The position numbers and the translations under genes were made by a program. Of a stretch of 64,000 nucleotides of DNA, positions 56,196 to 64,000 are shown in pieces. The notes beneath the pieces were generated by a model that was given only the letters and a program-made list of their open reading frames with translations, did no database searches and had not been told where the DNA came from. This stretch comes from Geobacter sp. AOG1 (GTDB lineage Bacteria > Desulfobacterota > Desulfuromonadia > Geobacterales > Geobacteraceae), in contig NZ_BLIZ01000001.1 in NCBI RefSeq assembly GCF_019972315.1, positions 496,001 to 560,000 of the forward strand, written 5' to 3'. How positions within the stretch are numbered: position 1 is the stretch's first letter; each line of letters starts with the position of its first letter.

Positions 56196-57653
56196 TTAAA
56201 TTTTTGCCTTCTGTTTATGCCAGTCAGTCGCCTGCTCGAAGGCGTAGGCTGCCTTGATAATGCTCTCCTCGCCAAAGGGACGGCCGATAAGCTGGAGGCC
56301 GATGGGGAGACCCGACTGGCTCAGCCCTGCCGGGACAGAGACGGCGCAGGTCCCCGCCAGGTTGACCGGGATGGTGAAGATGTCCGAGAGGTACATCTGG
56401 AGCGGGTCGTTCACCTTTTCGCCGATGCGGAAGGCGGGGGTCGGTGCCACGGGGGTGAGGATGACGTCCACCGTCTCGAAGGCCTTGAGGAAGTCATGCA
56501 TGATGAGGGTGCGGACCTTCTGGGCCTTCAGGTAATAGGCGTCATAGTAGCCCGACGACAGGGCGTAGGTGCCAAGCATGATCCGCCGCTTCACTTCGGC
56601 GCCAAACCCCTCGGCGCGGCTCTTGCTGTACATGTCGAGGAGGCCCCCCTCTTCCGGACTCCGGTGGCCGAAGCGGACCCCGTCGTAGCGGGCCAGGTTG
56701 GAGCTTGCCTCGGCAGTGGCGATGAGGTAGTAGGTCGCCACGGCGTAATCGGTGTGGGAGAGGGAGATGTCCACGAACTCGGCGCCAAGCTGCCGATAGG
56801 TCGCGATGGCGGCGTCCATGGCCTTCTTAACGTCGGCGTCCAGCCCCGGTATGTGGTACTCCCGGGGGAGTCCCACCTTCAGCCCTTTCACCTCGGGGAC
56901 GAGGGCTTTCGTGTAGTCGGGAACCGGCCGGTCGACGCTGGTGGAGTCCTTCGGGTCGTGGCCGGCCACCGCACCGAGCATGATGGCGGCATCCCGCACG
57001 TCCCGGGTCACCGGGCCCACCTGGTCCAGAGATGAGGCGTAGGCGATGACGCCGTAGCGGGAGACCCGGCCGTAGGTCGGCTTGAGCCCTACGCAGCCGC
57101 AGTGGGAGGCAGGCTGACGGATGGAGCCACCGGTGTCCGTGCCCAGCGTCGCCGTCGCCTGCCGGGCGGCGATGGCTGCGGCGGAACCGCCGGAGGAGCC
57201 GCCGGGGATGCAGGCCAGGTCCCACGGGTTTTTCGTGGAGCCGAAGGCGCTCGACTCGCAGGAGGAACCCATGGCGAATTCGTCCTGGTTCAGCTTTCCG
57301 ACGAGCACCGCTCCCCGCTCCCGGAGCCTTTCCCAGCTTGTGGCGTCGTAGGGAGGAACGAAGTTGGCGAGGATCTTCGAGCCGCAGGTGGTCTTCACCC
57401 CTTTGGTAAGGAAGATGTCCTTGAGCGCCACGGGAATACCGGTCAGGACATCCATGGTCCCGGCGGCGATCCGTTTGTCCGCCTCGCGGGCGGCAGCCAG
57501 AGCCTCGTCGGCCGTCACGGTGATGAAGGCGCCGACCTTCTGGTCAGTCGCCTCGATCCGGGCGAGGAGCGCGTTCGTCGCCTCGACGGAGGAGACCTCC
57601 TTCCTCTTCAGCTTCTCGTGCAGCTCGTGCAATGTCAATTCGTGCAATTCCAT
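56196..57653 (-). CDS. gatA: Asp/Glu-tRNA amidotransferase subunit A
   Basis: A 485-residue amidase-signature subunit starting at 57653 (GGAG upstream). The Lys-Ser-Ser triad is in [24 protein letters not shown] and [11 protein letters not shown]. It releases ammonia from glutamine for the GatB step. The upstream 120 bases keep the frame open but look like intergenic filler. Confidence 0.97.
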   Translation of the reverse strand: MELHELTLHELHEKLKRKEVSSVEATNALLARIEATDQKVGAFITVTADEALAAAREADKRIAAGTMDVLTGIPVALKDIFLTKGVKTTCGSKILANFVPPYDATSWERLRERGAVLVGKLNQDEFAMGSSCESSAFGSTKNPWDLACIPGGSSGGSAAAIAARQATATLGTDTGGSIRQPASHCGCVGLKPTYGRVSRYGVIAYASSLDQVGPVTRDVRDAAIMLGAVAGHDPKDSTSVDRPVPDYTKALVPEVKGLKVGLPREYHIPGLDADVKKAMDAAIATYRQLGAEFVDISLSHTDYAVATYYLIATAEASSNLARYDGVRFGHRSPEEGGLLDMYSKSRAEGFGAEVKRRIMLGTYALSSGYYDAYYLKAQKVRTLIMHDFLKAFETVDVILTPVAPTPAFRIGEKVNDPLQMYLSDIFTIPVNLAGTCAVSVPAGLSQSGLPIGLQLIGRPFGEESIIKAAYAFEQATDWHKQKAKI

Positions 57654-57768
57654 ATCAAAATCTCCAGAAGCAGATGGGACGCGGATCAAAGCGAAAAAAA
57701 CCGGATTGGTTCCGAAAAAATCCGCCGTTTTCAGATGGTTTCGTCTTTTCCGCGTTCCATTGTTTGTA

Positions 57769-58056
57769 TTATTCAATCACCTTCGGCACCCGGAAGAACC
57801 CTTCAACCCGTGACGGCGCGTTGGCCAGGGCGTTGTCGATGCCGATGGACGGGGTCGCCACATCCTCCCGGAAGGAGTTCTCCATGGGGACGGCATGGGC
57901 TGTCGGGACAATGCCAGCGGTGTCCAGCTCGTTCAGTTTGTCCACATAGGCAAGGATGGCGTCCATCTGGCCGGTGAAGGTAGCCGCTTCCTCGTCGGTC
58001 AGTTCCAGACGGGCCAGTTTCGCCACGTGTTCCACGTCGGCGCGGGTTATTTTCAT
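57769..58056 (-). CDS. gatC: Asp/Glu-tRNA amidotransferase subunit C
   Basis: A 95-residue stabilising subunit starting at 58056 (GGAG upstream). [40 protein letters not shown] and the ending REDVATPS...FFRVPKVIE are typical. First gene of the gatCAB group, with about 115 bases before gatA. Confidence 0.95.
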   Translation of the reverse strand: MKITRADVEHVAKLARLELTDEEAATFTGQMDAILAYVDKLNELDTAGIVPTAHAVPMENSFREDVATPSIGIDNALANAPSRVEGFFRVPKVIE

Positions 58057-58130
58057 GGGGGTCTCCAATGGGGGGGAAAATCGTAACAGAGGGGTGTATT
58101 TTTAGCATGAAAGGGGGGAAAAGGCAACGC

Positions 58131-58202
58131 GTTCAAAGTTCAAAGTTCCGGGTTCAAGGTTTGCTTTTAACTTCGAACATTGAACGTTGAACCTTGAACG
58201 GT
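58131..58202. repeat. Heptamer inverted array (GTTCnnn type), copy 2
   Basis: Four heptamers beginning GTTC (58131-58158) and four beginning GAAC (58175-58202), separated by 16 bases. The 4 + 4 architecture is the same as at 54.6 kb. It lies between gatC and the end of the helicase gene. Confidence 0.82.
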
Positions 58203-58204
58203 CG

Positions 58205-60454
58205 TCATACCCTTTCCAGTCCGGCGAAGCGGACGAGGAGCTTTTTGGGGCCGACGGAGTTGAACCAGACGATCACCTTCTGCTCGTCGCCGCGCCCTTC
58301 GACCTTCCGGATGACGCCGACCCCGAACTTGCCGTGGCGCACCTTCATTCCGAGCCAGACCCCTTCCTCAGGCTCGTCGTCGGGTACCATCCGCACCTCG
58401 TTGTCCAGTTCCGGTGCCAGCTCCGCCTCGAACACCGCCGCCAGATTGTGCCCGACCGGCTCCCTACTTGCGGCACTCGGTTTTGCATGGATCCCGAGTC
58501 CCGAGTCCCGAGTCCCGAGTCCCGAAAAAGCAGGTTGAAACTCCTCCTCCAAATCCAGCAGCTCCCGCGGAATATCGTCCAGAAACCGGGAGGGAGGATT
58601 GTACTGCTCCTGGCCGAATATCCGCCGCCGCCGGGCGTTGGAAAGGAAGAGCCGTTCCCGCGCCCTCGTCATCCCCACGTAGCAGAGGCGGCGCTCCTCC
58701 TCCATCTGCTCGGGGTCGTCCAGCGCCCGGACGTGGGGGAAGAGCCGCTCCTCCATGCCGATGATGAAGACCAGCGGAAACTCCAGCCCCTTGGCCGAGT
58801 GGAGGGTCATGAGGGTCGCCGACTCCTGTCCCTTCTCCCCACGTTCCAGGTCAGAAATGAGGGCAACTTGCTCCAGGAAGGCGGCAAGAGACTTCTCCTC
58901 GCTCGTCCGCTCGAATTCAGTCAGGGCCGATACAAGCTCCTGAAGGTTGGCGAGCCGGTCCTCCGCTTCGTCGCTTCGCTCCTCCTGGAGTTTGGTGGCG
59001 TACCCCGTATCCTGGATGATTCTCGTTGCCAGATCGGCCAGGGAGAGGGTGGCGACCAGGCCCTGGAACCGCTCCAGTAAATCGACGAAGCTGGCGATCT
59101 TCCCCCGGGGGCCGCTGGCCAGAAGCCCGCCCGCGGCCGCCTCCTGGAGGGCATCGTAAAAGATGAGCCCCCTGCGGGCCGCCATCTCCGCGATCTTGTC
59201 CACGGTGGCGGCGCCGATCCCCCGCGCCGGGGTGTTGATGATCCGCTTCAGGGCGATCTCATCGGCAGGATTGACGAGCACCTTCAGGTAGGCGAGGATG
59301 TCCTTGATCTCCAGCCGCTCGTAGAACCTCATCCCCCCCACCATGTGATAGGGAATGCCGTCGGCCACCATGGCATCCTCCACCACGCGGGACTGGGCAT
59401 TGGTCCGGTAGAAAACCGCCACTCCCCGCAGGTCGCCCCCCTGGCGCACGTACTGTTCAATCTCCCGGCAGACGAAACGCGCCTCCCCCCGCTCGTCCTC
59501 CAGCCGACGGCAGACGATCCGTTCACCCTCCGGATTATCGGTCCAGAGGGTCTTGGGCTTGCGCCCCCGGTTCCGGGCAACCACCTTGCCGGCGGCGGCG
59601 AGGATGGTCCGGGTGGAGCGGTAGTTCTGCTCCAGCTTCACCACCTTCACACCGGGAAAGTCCTTTTCGAAGTCGAGGATGTTCCGGATGTCGGCCCCCC
59701 GCCAGCGGTAGATGGACTGGTCGTCGTCACCCACCACGCAGAGGTTGCGCCGTTCCCCCGCCAGCAGACGCACGAGCCGGTACTGGACCGGGTTGGTATC
59801 CTGGTATTCGTCCACCAGGATCCAGCGGTACCGGTCCCGGTACCGCGCCAGCACGTCCGGATGCTCGTCGAAGAGGCGTACCGTCAGGAGCACCAAGTCG
59901 CCGAAGTCGAGGGCGTTGCACTTCCGAAGCCGTTCCTGGTAGGCACCATAGACCTTGGCCAGCTTCTCCGCGTAGAGATCGCCGGAAGGAACATCCTCGG
60001 GGAGTTGGCCGGCATTCTTGCAGTCGTCGATGGCGGCGGAGAGGGTTTTGACCGGGAACCGCTTGTCATCGAGCCCCATCTGGGCAACGATCTCTTTGAG
60101 AAGCTTCTCGCTGTCCTTGTCGTCGTAAATGGCAAAGCTGCTGTCGTAGCCGAGATGGTGGATTTCCCGGCGCAGGATGCGGGCACAGGCGGAGTGGAAG
60201 GTGGAGATGAGGGGAAGTTCGCCGCCCCCCAGAAGCCGCTCCACCCGCTCCCTCATCTCCCCCGCCGCCTTGTTGGTGAAGGTGACCGCCAGGATCTGCC
60301 AGGGAGGGATGCCGCGTTCGGTGACCAGGTGAACGATCCGGTGGACAATCACCCGGGTCTTGCCGGAGCCGGCCCCCGCCAGGATCAGGAGCGGCCCCTC
60401 ACCGTGGAGGACCGCCTCCTTCTGGGGGGGATTGAGATTATGGAGGAGTTTCAT
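58205..60454 (-). CDS. pcrA: UvrD/PcrA-type ATP-dependent DNA helicase
   Basis: A 749-residue superfamily 1A 3'-5' helicase starting at 60454 (AAGGACG upstream). Motifs: NPPQKEAV (Q), AGAGSGKT (I), TFTNKAAGEMRERV (Ia), DEYQDTNPVQY (II), VVGDDDQSIYRWRGAD (III), QNYRST (IV), LMTLHSAKGLEFPLVF (V) and VGMTRARERL (VI). The C-terminal region contains an in-frame heptamer repeat insertion near residues 640-652. It acts in repair and in displacing proteins from DNA. pcrA versus uvrD cannot be settled by sequence alone. Confidence 0.94.
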   Translation of the reverse strand: MKLLHNLNPPQKEAVLHGEGPLLILAGAGSGKTRVIVHRIVHLVTERGIPPWQILAVTFTNKAAGEMRERVERLLGGGELPLISTFHSACARILRREIHHLGYDSSFAIYDDKDSEKLLKEIVAQMGLDDKRFPVKTLSAAIDDCKNAGQLPEDVPSGDLYAEKLAKVYGAYQERLRKCNALDFGDLVLLTVRLFDEHPDVLARYRDRYRWILVDEYQDTNPVQYRLVRLLAGERRNLCVVGDDDQSIYRWRGADIRNILDFEKDFPGVKVVKLEQNYRSTRTILAAAGKVVARNRGRKPKTLWTDNPEGERIVCRRLEDERGEARFVCREIEQYVRQGGDLRGVAVFYRTNAQSRVVEDAMVADGIPYHMVGGMRFYERLEIKDILAYLKVLVNPADEIALKRIINTPARGIGAATVDKIAEMAARRGLIFYDALQEAAAGGLLASGPRGKIASFVDLLERFQGLVATLSLADLATRIIQDTGYATKLQEERSDEAEDRLANLQELVSALTEFERTSEEKSLAAFLEQVALISDLERGEKGQESATLMTLHSAKGLEFPLVFIIGMEERLFPHVRALDDPEQMEEERRLCYVGMTRARERLFLSNARRRRIFGQEQYNPPSRFLDDIPRELLDLEEEFQPAFSGLGTRDSGLGIHAKPSAASREPVGHNLAAVFEAELAPELDNEVRMVPDDEPEEGVWLGMKVRHGKFGVGVIRKVEGRGDEQKVIVWFNSVGPKKLLVRFAGLERV
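58493..58525. repeat. Heptamer tandem repeat inside the helicase gene
   Basis: CCCGAGT is repeated 4.7 times on the + strand. On the coding strand it encodes SGLGTRDSGLG in the linker before the C-terminal domain. Because three heptamers equal 21 bases, units of three leave the frame unchanged. Confidence 0.88.
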
Positions 60455-60578
60455 CAGACGTCCTTCAGGGGTATCGGTACGTAGGCGGAAATGGGAAACT
60501 AACTGTAAGATTTTTGCGGTGGCAAGGCAAGGCCTTTTCTGTGTTCCGGCAAAGACGGTCTGATCCCGGTATCGCGGC

Positions 60579-61043
60579 TCAAGACAGAAAGGAAACAGGG
60601 GAAAATGGCGATACCGGCAACAGCCAGACGCAGGGCACCATCCCGTAGTTCCAGGACAGGCAGAGTCGGCGGTAGCCGGAGAAGAGCAGTGCTTCATCGC
60701 CGCACTGCAGGATGATCGGCGCCGGGAGTGTCAGTGTGCCGAGGCGTTGCAGCGACTCCTCCATCAGAGAATAGTTTCTGCGGTAGCCCCGTTTGGCCTT
60801 GGCCAGATAGCGGGCATAGTCGTCGTAGCTACTATAGGAAAGCTCTACCGGCACCCCATTGATCAGGCCCGCGCGGGGATAGGCCACCAGTCGCCCGGCA
60901 TCAAAACCGGACAGAATTTGGTCCCAGCCAATGTTGTGGCGCAGGTAGAAGCCCTGTTTTTCGGGGTGATTTGAAAACTCCCACCGTTCGGAGGCAATGT
61001 CCGGTTTAACCCACTCAATAGTAAGATTTGAGGTAGAAAGCAT
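60579..61043 (-). CDS. ParB-like-nuclease-fold-like protein of unknown function
   Basis: A 154-residue protein. The C-terminal half (LGTLTLPAPIILQCGDEALLFSGYRRLCLSWNYGMVPCVWLLPV) looks like the ParB/Srx N-terminal motif, where a GERR-like GYRR box binds nucleotide, but the match is partial. Codon use and GC are lower than in neighbours, suggesting acquisition. There is no obvious ribosome site, and it may be translated from a longer transcript with the small frame upstream. Confidence 0.5.
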   Translation of the reverse strand: MLSTSNLTIEWVKPDIASERWEFSNHPEKQGFYLRHNIGWDQILSGFDAGRLVAYPRAGLINGVPVELSYSSYDDYARYLAKAKRGYRRNYSLMEESLQRLGTLTLPAPIILQCGDEALLFSGYRRLCLSWNYGMVPCVWLLPVSPFSPVSFLS

Positions 61044-61044
61044 C

Positions 61045-61251
61045 TCAGTTTGCCTTTGTACAACGTTGTTTTCCAGCTATATATGGGTGTTCCTTTAAAA
61101 TAAACAACTGGTGGTTGCTCTTTGCTCGACTGATCAATCCGAACAAAAGCCTCTGTATCTTTTCCTCAAGCTTGCAATCTTGGGCAACCCCCTCCCGCAA
61201 TCTTTTTCGCTCCTGACTCACGGCGCTGTAGTCGGCCAGAACAATAAGCAT
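61045..61251 (-). CDS. Possible small reading frame upstream of the ParB-like gene
   Basis: A 68-codon frame ending two bases before the start of the next leftward gene. The predicted product is basic and helical (VSQERKRLREGVAQDCKLEEKIQRLLFGLIS) with no recognised family. No convincing ribosome site is present. It may be spurious. The surrounding 61044-61460 region is lower in GC and otherwise holds only the promoter of the rightward secreted-protein gene. Confidence 0.25.
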   Translation of the reverse strand: MLIVLADYSAVSQERKRLREGVAQDCKLEEKIQRLLFGLISRAKSNHQLFILKEHPYIAGKQRCTKAN

Positions 61252-61460
61252 AGTCGATCATGCTTTCCCGCTTGTGCTTATCAAAGATAGCCGAGGAGGC
61301 TGCTCCAGGGATAATGAAGAAGCTTCTACCCCTCTTTCCCTTCCCGGAGTTATACTATAACTAAAGAAACAAATATACGATTTAGGTCTGCGGTTTGCAC
61401 AACCGGGATACGCGGGAAAGAGGGGTAGATTCACGTATCCGCCCGAAAGGGGGAGCAGAT

Positions 61461-62363
61461 ATGAAAGCACGGTCGTTAAGAAGTCTATGTATCTTCATTT
61501 TCAGCCTGATGCTTGCCTCCATACCGATAATGGCATGGGCAGACGCTGGACAGACAAAAGCCACCCCGCCCCCAGTCACCCAACCCTTAACAAGTGAAGG
61601 CATTTTGGCAGTGAATCTGGTGGCAGCGCTGGGGGTAAGCTCCACTAACGACGTTATCGAAGCGGAGACCGCGCTGGGAGACATCGGTATTACACCACGT
61701 AATGGCTGGATTGCTGACTACCCCGTGACGCCCGATATCGTAACAGAAGTGCGGCAATCGATTGCGACTGCGGCTGAGAGCAAGACGCTGTCATACTCGC
61801 GGGAAGACGCCCTGAAACGGTTCGACGAAACCATCACCGGCATTGGGTTGATGGTGAGACCATACAGTGGCGAATCCGCCATGGATAATCCGGTCAACTG
61901 CGAAACCTATCCGAATCCGGCAACGATCATCACTACCTATAACGCCGAAGGGCCGCCGATCGTCACGTATTATTGCCCGCCAGCGGATTATTACGCTCTG
62001 TATGCCTGGGTGCCCTACCCGTTCTGGTGGAGTGATTTCTGGTTCCCTGGCTTCTTCATTCTGCGGGATTTCCATAGACACGTATTCATCCATAACCACT
62101 TCGTGCTTTTTTCCAACCACTTCAACGACATCAGGCGGCACCACGTGTTTCGGATTGACGCTGTGGATAGATTCCGTGGCAGAACTTTCGCAGGGATTGG
62201 GGTAAAAAATTCTCGTAACTTCATTTCAACAGGGGTACCGCGTAGCGAACGGACTATTTTCAATCCTCCGCGCGGAATGATAATCCGTTCGGGTCCTGCC
62301 ACAAGAGGGCCTATGCCAATGAGCGCGCCTACTATGCGAGGCGGTGGTGGCAGCAGAAGGTAG
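61461..62363 (+). CDS. Secreted protein of unknown function
   Basis: A 300-residue protein starting at 61461 (GGGGGAG upstream), with signal peptide SLCIFIFSLMLASIPIMAWADA. The middle is unusually rich in aromatic residues and histidine (YYALYAWVPYPFWWSDFWFPGFFILRDFHRHVFIHNHFVLFSNHF), and the C-terminal tail is Gly/Arg/Met-rich (PMPMSAPTMRGGGGSRR). The His-rich segment might bind metal. No family was recognised. A strong terminator follows. Confidence 0.75.
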   Translation: MKARSLRSLCIFIFSLMLASIPIMAWADAGQTKATPPPVTQPLTSEGILAVNLVAALGVSSTNDVIEAETALGDIGITPRNGWIADYPVTPDIVTEVRQSIATAAESKTLSYSREDALKRFDETITGIGLMVRPYSGESAMDNPVNCETYPNPATIITTYNAEGPPIVTYYCPPADYYALYAWVPYPFWWSDFWFPGFFILRDFHRHVFIHNHFVLFSNHFNDIRRHHVFRIDAVDRFRGRTFAGIGVKNSRNFISTGVPRSERTIFNPPRGMIIRSGPATRGPMPMSAPTMRGGGGSRR

Positions 62364-62441
62364 CAGTCACGGAGACATTACCGGCTACCTGCCTCTCCGC
62401 AAAGAGGAAAAATCGAGGTGAAGGTGAATCTCGCAAATATG

Positions 62442-62471
62442 AAAAGGCTGCCAGCGATCTGGCAGCCTTTT
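62442..62471. terminator. Bidirectional terminator before glmS
   Basis: AAAAGGCTGCCAG, loop CGAT, CTGGCAGCCTTTT: a 13-bp perfect stem between the rightward secreted-protein gene and the leftward glmS, with A/T runs on both sides. Confidence 0.88.
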
Positions 62472-62551
62472 CAGTATTTAACTTTATATCCAGTATCCGA
62501 CTTCATTTTTCAGTCTACGACTTTATTATTATTTTTCCTGAGTAGGTGCGA

Positions 62552-64000
62552 CTACTCCACCGTCACACTCTTAGCCAGGTTGCGCGGCTGATCCACGTCG
62601 GTCCCCTTGAGGACGGCCACGTGATAGGCGAGGAGCTGGAGCGGAATCGACAGGAGGATAGGGGTCAGGTCCTCACCGGCGGAGGGAACTTCGAGGACTT
62701 CTTCGGCCTTTGCCCTGATCTCCACATCACCCTTCGAGCAGATGGCAATCACGCGCCCCCCCCGGGCAATGACCTCTTCCATGTTGGAGACCACCTTTTC
62801 GTAGGTACTGTTCTTCGGGACCAGCATCACTACCGGCATCTCCTCGTCGATGAGTGCGATGGGTCCGTGCTTCATCTCGCCGGCGGGATACCCCTCGGCG
62901 TGGATGTAGGAAATCTCCTTGAGCTTGAGCGCACCCTCGAGGGCAATGGGATAGTTGTTGCCGCGGCCGAGATAGAGGAAATCGCGGGCGTTCATGTAGC
63001 GCTTGGCAACCTTCTCCACCTCCGGATTCAGTTCCAGCGACTTTTCCAGCAGCCCGGGAACCTTGACCAGCGACGCGATCATCGACTGCCCCTTTCCCTT
63101 GTCGATCCGGCCGATTGAGCGCCCGAATTTTATGGTGAACAGGTAGAGGGCGACGAGTTGGGTCACGAACGCCTTGGTCGATGCCACACCGATCTCCGGC
63201 CCTGCGTGGGTATAGAGGACGCCGTGGGCCTCGCGGGCAATGGAGGAATCGACCACGTTGCAGATGGCGGCGGTCTTCGCCCCCAGGTTCTTGGCCTCGC
63301 GGAGTGCTGCCAGAGTGTCGGCGGTCTCCCCCGACTGGGAGATGACAAGGAGCAAGGTCTTCCCGTCGATGACCGGCTTGCGGTAGCGGAATTCCGAGGC
63401 GATATCAACTTCCACGGGGATGCGGCAGTGCTCCTCGATCAGGAACTTGCCGACCAGGGCCGAATGCCACGAGGTACCGCAGGCGACGATGCAGACTCTG
63501 GCAACATCCTTCAGCTCGGCGGCGGAGAGCTTCATCTCTTCCAGCAGCACGTCCCCCTCTTCCTCGAGGAGTCGGCCGGTTATGGTGTCCTGCACCGCCC
63601 GGGGCTGCTCGAAGATCTCCTTGAGCATGAAGTGCTTGTAGCCACCCTTTTCCGCCATGAGGGGGGACCAGTCGATGTGGCGCGGCTTCTTGGCGAGCGG
63701 TTCCCCGGCCACGGTGGAAAAGGCGGGTGTGCCGTCGCGGAAGATGGCCATTTCACCGTCTTCCATGAAGACCATCTCCCGGGTATGGGCAAGGATGGCT
63801 GGGATGTCCGAGGCGACGAAGTACTCCCCCTCTCCGAGCCCGACCACCATGGGGGAACCCTGTTTGGCGGCGATGAGGGTCCCCGGCTCCTTTTCGCAGA
63901 GGATGCAGACCGCGTAGGCACCCCTGAGCTCCTGGAGAGCCCGGCGGGCGGCCGTTTCGAAGTTGCCGCTCTCCTTCAGCCGCTCGTCGATGAGGTGGGA
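62552..64000 (-). CDS. glmS: Glutamine-fructose-6-phosphate aminotransferase, C-terminal part
   Basis: The 3' 1449 bases of a leftward gene that continues beyond the window edge; about 125 N-terminal residues, including the catalytic Cys2, are missing. What is visible includes the end of the glutaminase domain ([39 protein letters not shown]), two SIS sugar-isomerase domains ([80 protein letters not shown]) and the C-terminal [13 protein letters not shown]. It makes glucosamine-6-phosphate for cell-wall synthesis. Confidence 0.96.
   Translation of the reverse strand, partial: SHLIDERLKESGNFETAARRALQELRGAYAVCILCEKEPGTLIAAKQGSPMVVGLGEGEYFVASDIPAILAHTREMVFMEDGEMAIFRDGTPAFSTVAGEPLAKKPRHIDWSPLMAEKGGYKHFMLKEIFEQPRAVQDTITGRLLEEEGDVLLEEMKLSAAELKDVARVCIVACGTSWHSALVGKFLIEEHCRIPVEVDIASEFRYRKPVIDGKTLLLVISQSGETADTLAALREAKNLGAKTAAICNVVDSSIAREAHGVLYTHAGPEIGVASTKAFVTQLVALYLFTIKFGRSIGRIDKGKGQSMIASLVKVPGLLEKSLELNPEVEKVAKRYMNARDFLYLGRGNNYPIALEGALKLKEISYIHAEGYPAGEMKHGPIALIDEEMPVVMLVPKNSTYEKVVSNMEEVIARGGRVIAICSKGDVEIRAKAEEVLEVPSAGEDLTPILLSIPLQLLAYHVAVLKGTDVDQPRNLAKSVTVE

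Noticed and set aside
57654-57768. N-terminal extension of GatA (41 extra residues)
   Set aside because: The extension does not resemble GatA, and the ATG at 57653 has a ribosome site and the expected [11 protein letters not shown] start.
54598-58525. CRISPR-like array
   Set aside because: The units are seven bases without spacers and are arranged as inverted arms; there are no cas genes.

Overview
The window looks like chromosome of a Geobacter-type bacterium (Geobacteraceae/Desulfuromonadia). Reasons are the high GC with strong GGAGG ribosome sites, abundant c-di-GMP and chemotaxis signalling, a redox-sensing sigma-54 activator with an [FeFe]-hydrogenase-like domain, a selenocysteine system, and intergenic repeat families of the kind common in that group. 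The assignment rests on gene content, not on a database match. No rRNA, tRNA, CRISPR, insertion sequence or prophage was seen.

Layout. 1-2.2 kb: start of a leftward glycerol kinase gene, then rightward MBL hydrolase, TPR protein and YjbQ. 2.2-12.7 kb: mostly leftward genes (PilZ, an aminotransferase with an alanine-rich attenuator, SH3-like protein, WbuC cupin, VOC protein, REC-GGDEF, YciH, secreted protein, a coupled unit of unknown protein/hslO/M50, and a U32 protease). 12.8-15 kb: a rightward hybrid-input histidine kinase. 15-18.7 kb: a paralogous pair of secreted proteins, aroF with an aromatic-residue leader attenuator, and an RCC1-repeat lipoprotein. 18.8-25.5 kb: DedA-like protein, M16 protease, transglutaminase, a candidate sRNA, the hydrogenase-like sigma-54 regulator and its likely target, a 61-residue ribbon-helix-helix protein. 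25.6-38 kb, leftward: cysS, a Wsp/Frz-like chemosensory operon (REC-CheR-TPR, CheW, MCP, CheA-REC, CheB, CheY-like), glnS, ispF, ispD. 38.4-45 kb: selA, a GntR regulator with an operator on its promoter, a K+ channel, a TIM-barrel protein, a cardiolipin-synthase-like protein and a selenocysteine-containing thioredoxin-fold/TPR protein. 45-49.7 kb, rightward: htpX, rsmB, rpe, Nudix, REC-GGDEF. 49.7-60.5 kb, leftward: gatC-gatA-gatB-mtnA-glnE-EndoIII-like, preceded by pcrA/uvrD. 60.6-64 kb: unknown proteins and glmS, cut by the window edge.

Connections. selA makes selenocysteyl-tRNA and a gene 5 kb away uses an in-frame UGA as the first position of a UxxC redox motif, followed by a SECIS-like hairpin. 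Two amino-acid genes (the aminotransferase and aroF) each have a short leader peptide rich in the expected amino acids followed by an intrinsic terminator, which is classical attenuation. The hydrogenase-like sigma-54 regulator is flanked by four TGTGC-N8-GCACA palindromes; the downstream pair lies about 100-130 bp upstream of a good -24/-12 promoter driving the ribbon-helix-helix gene, which suggests a small redox or H2-responsive circuit. GlnRS together with GatCAB suggests the amidotransferase serves Asp-tRNA(Asn). Three related hairpin elements sit at the stop codons of leftward genes, and heptamer inverted arrays occupy several other junctions.
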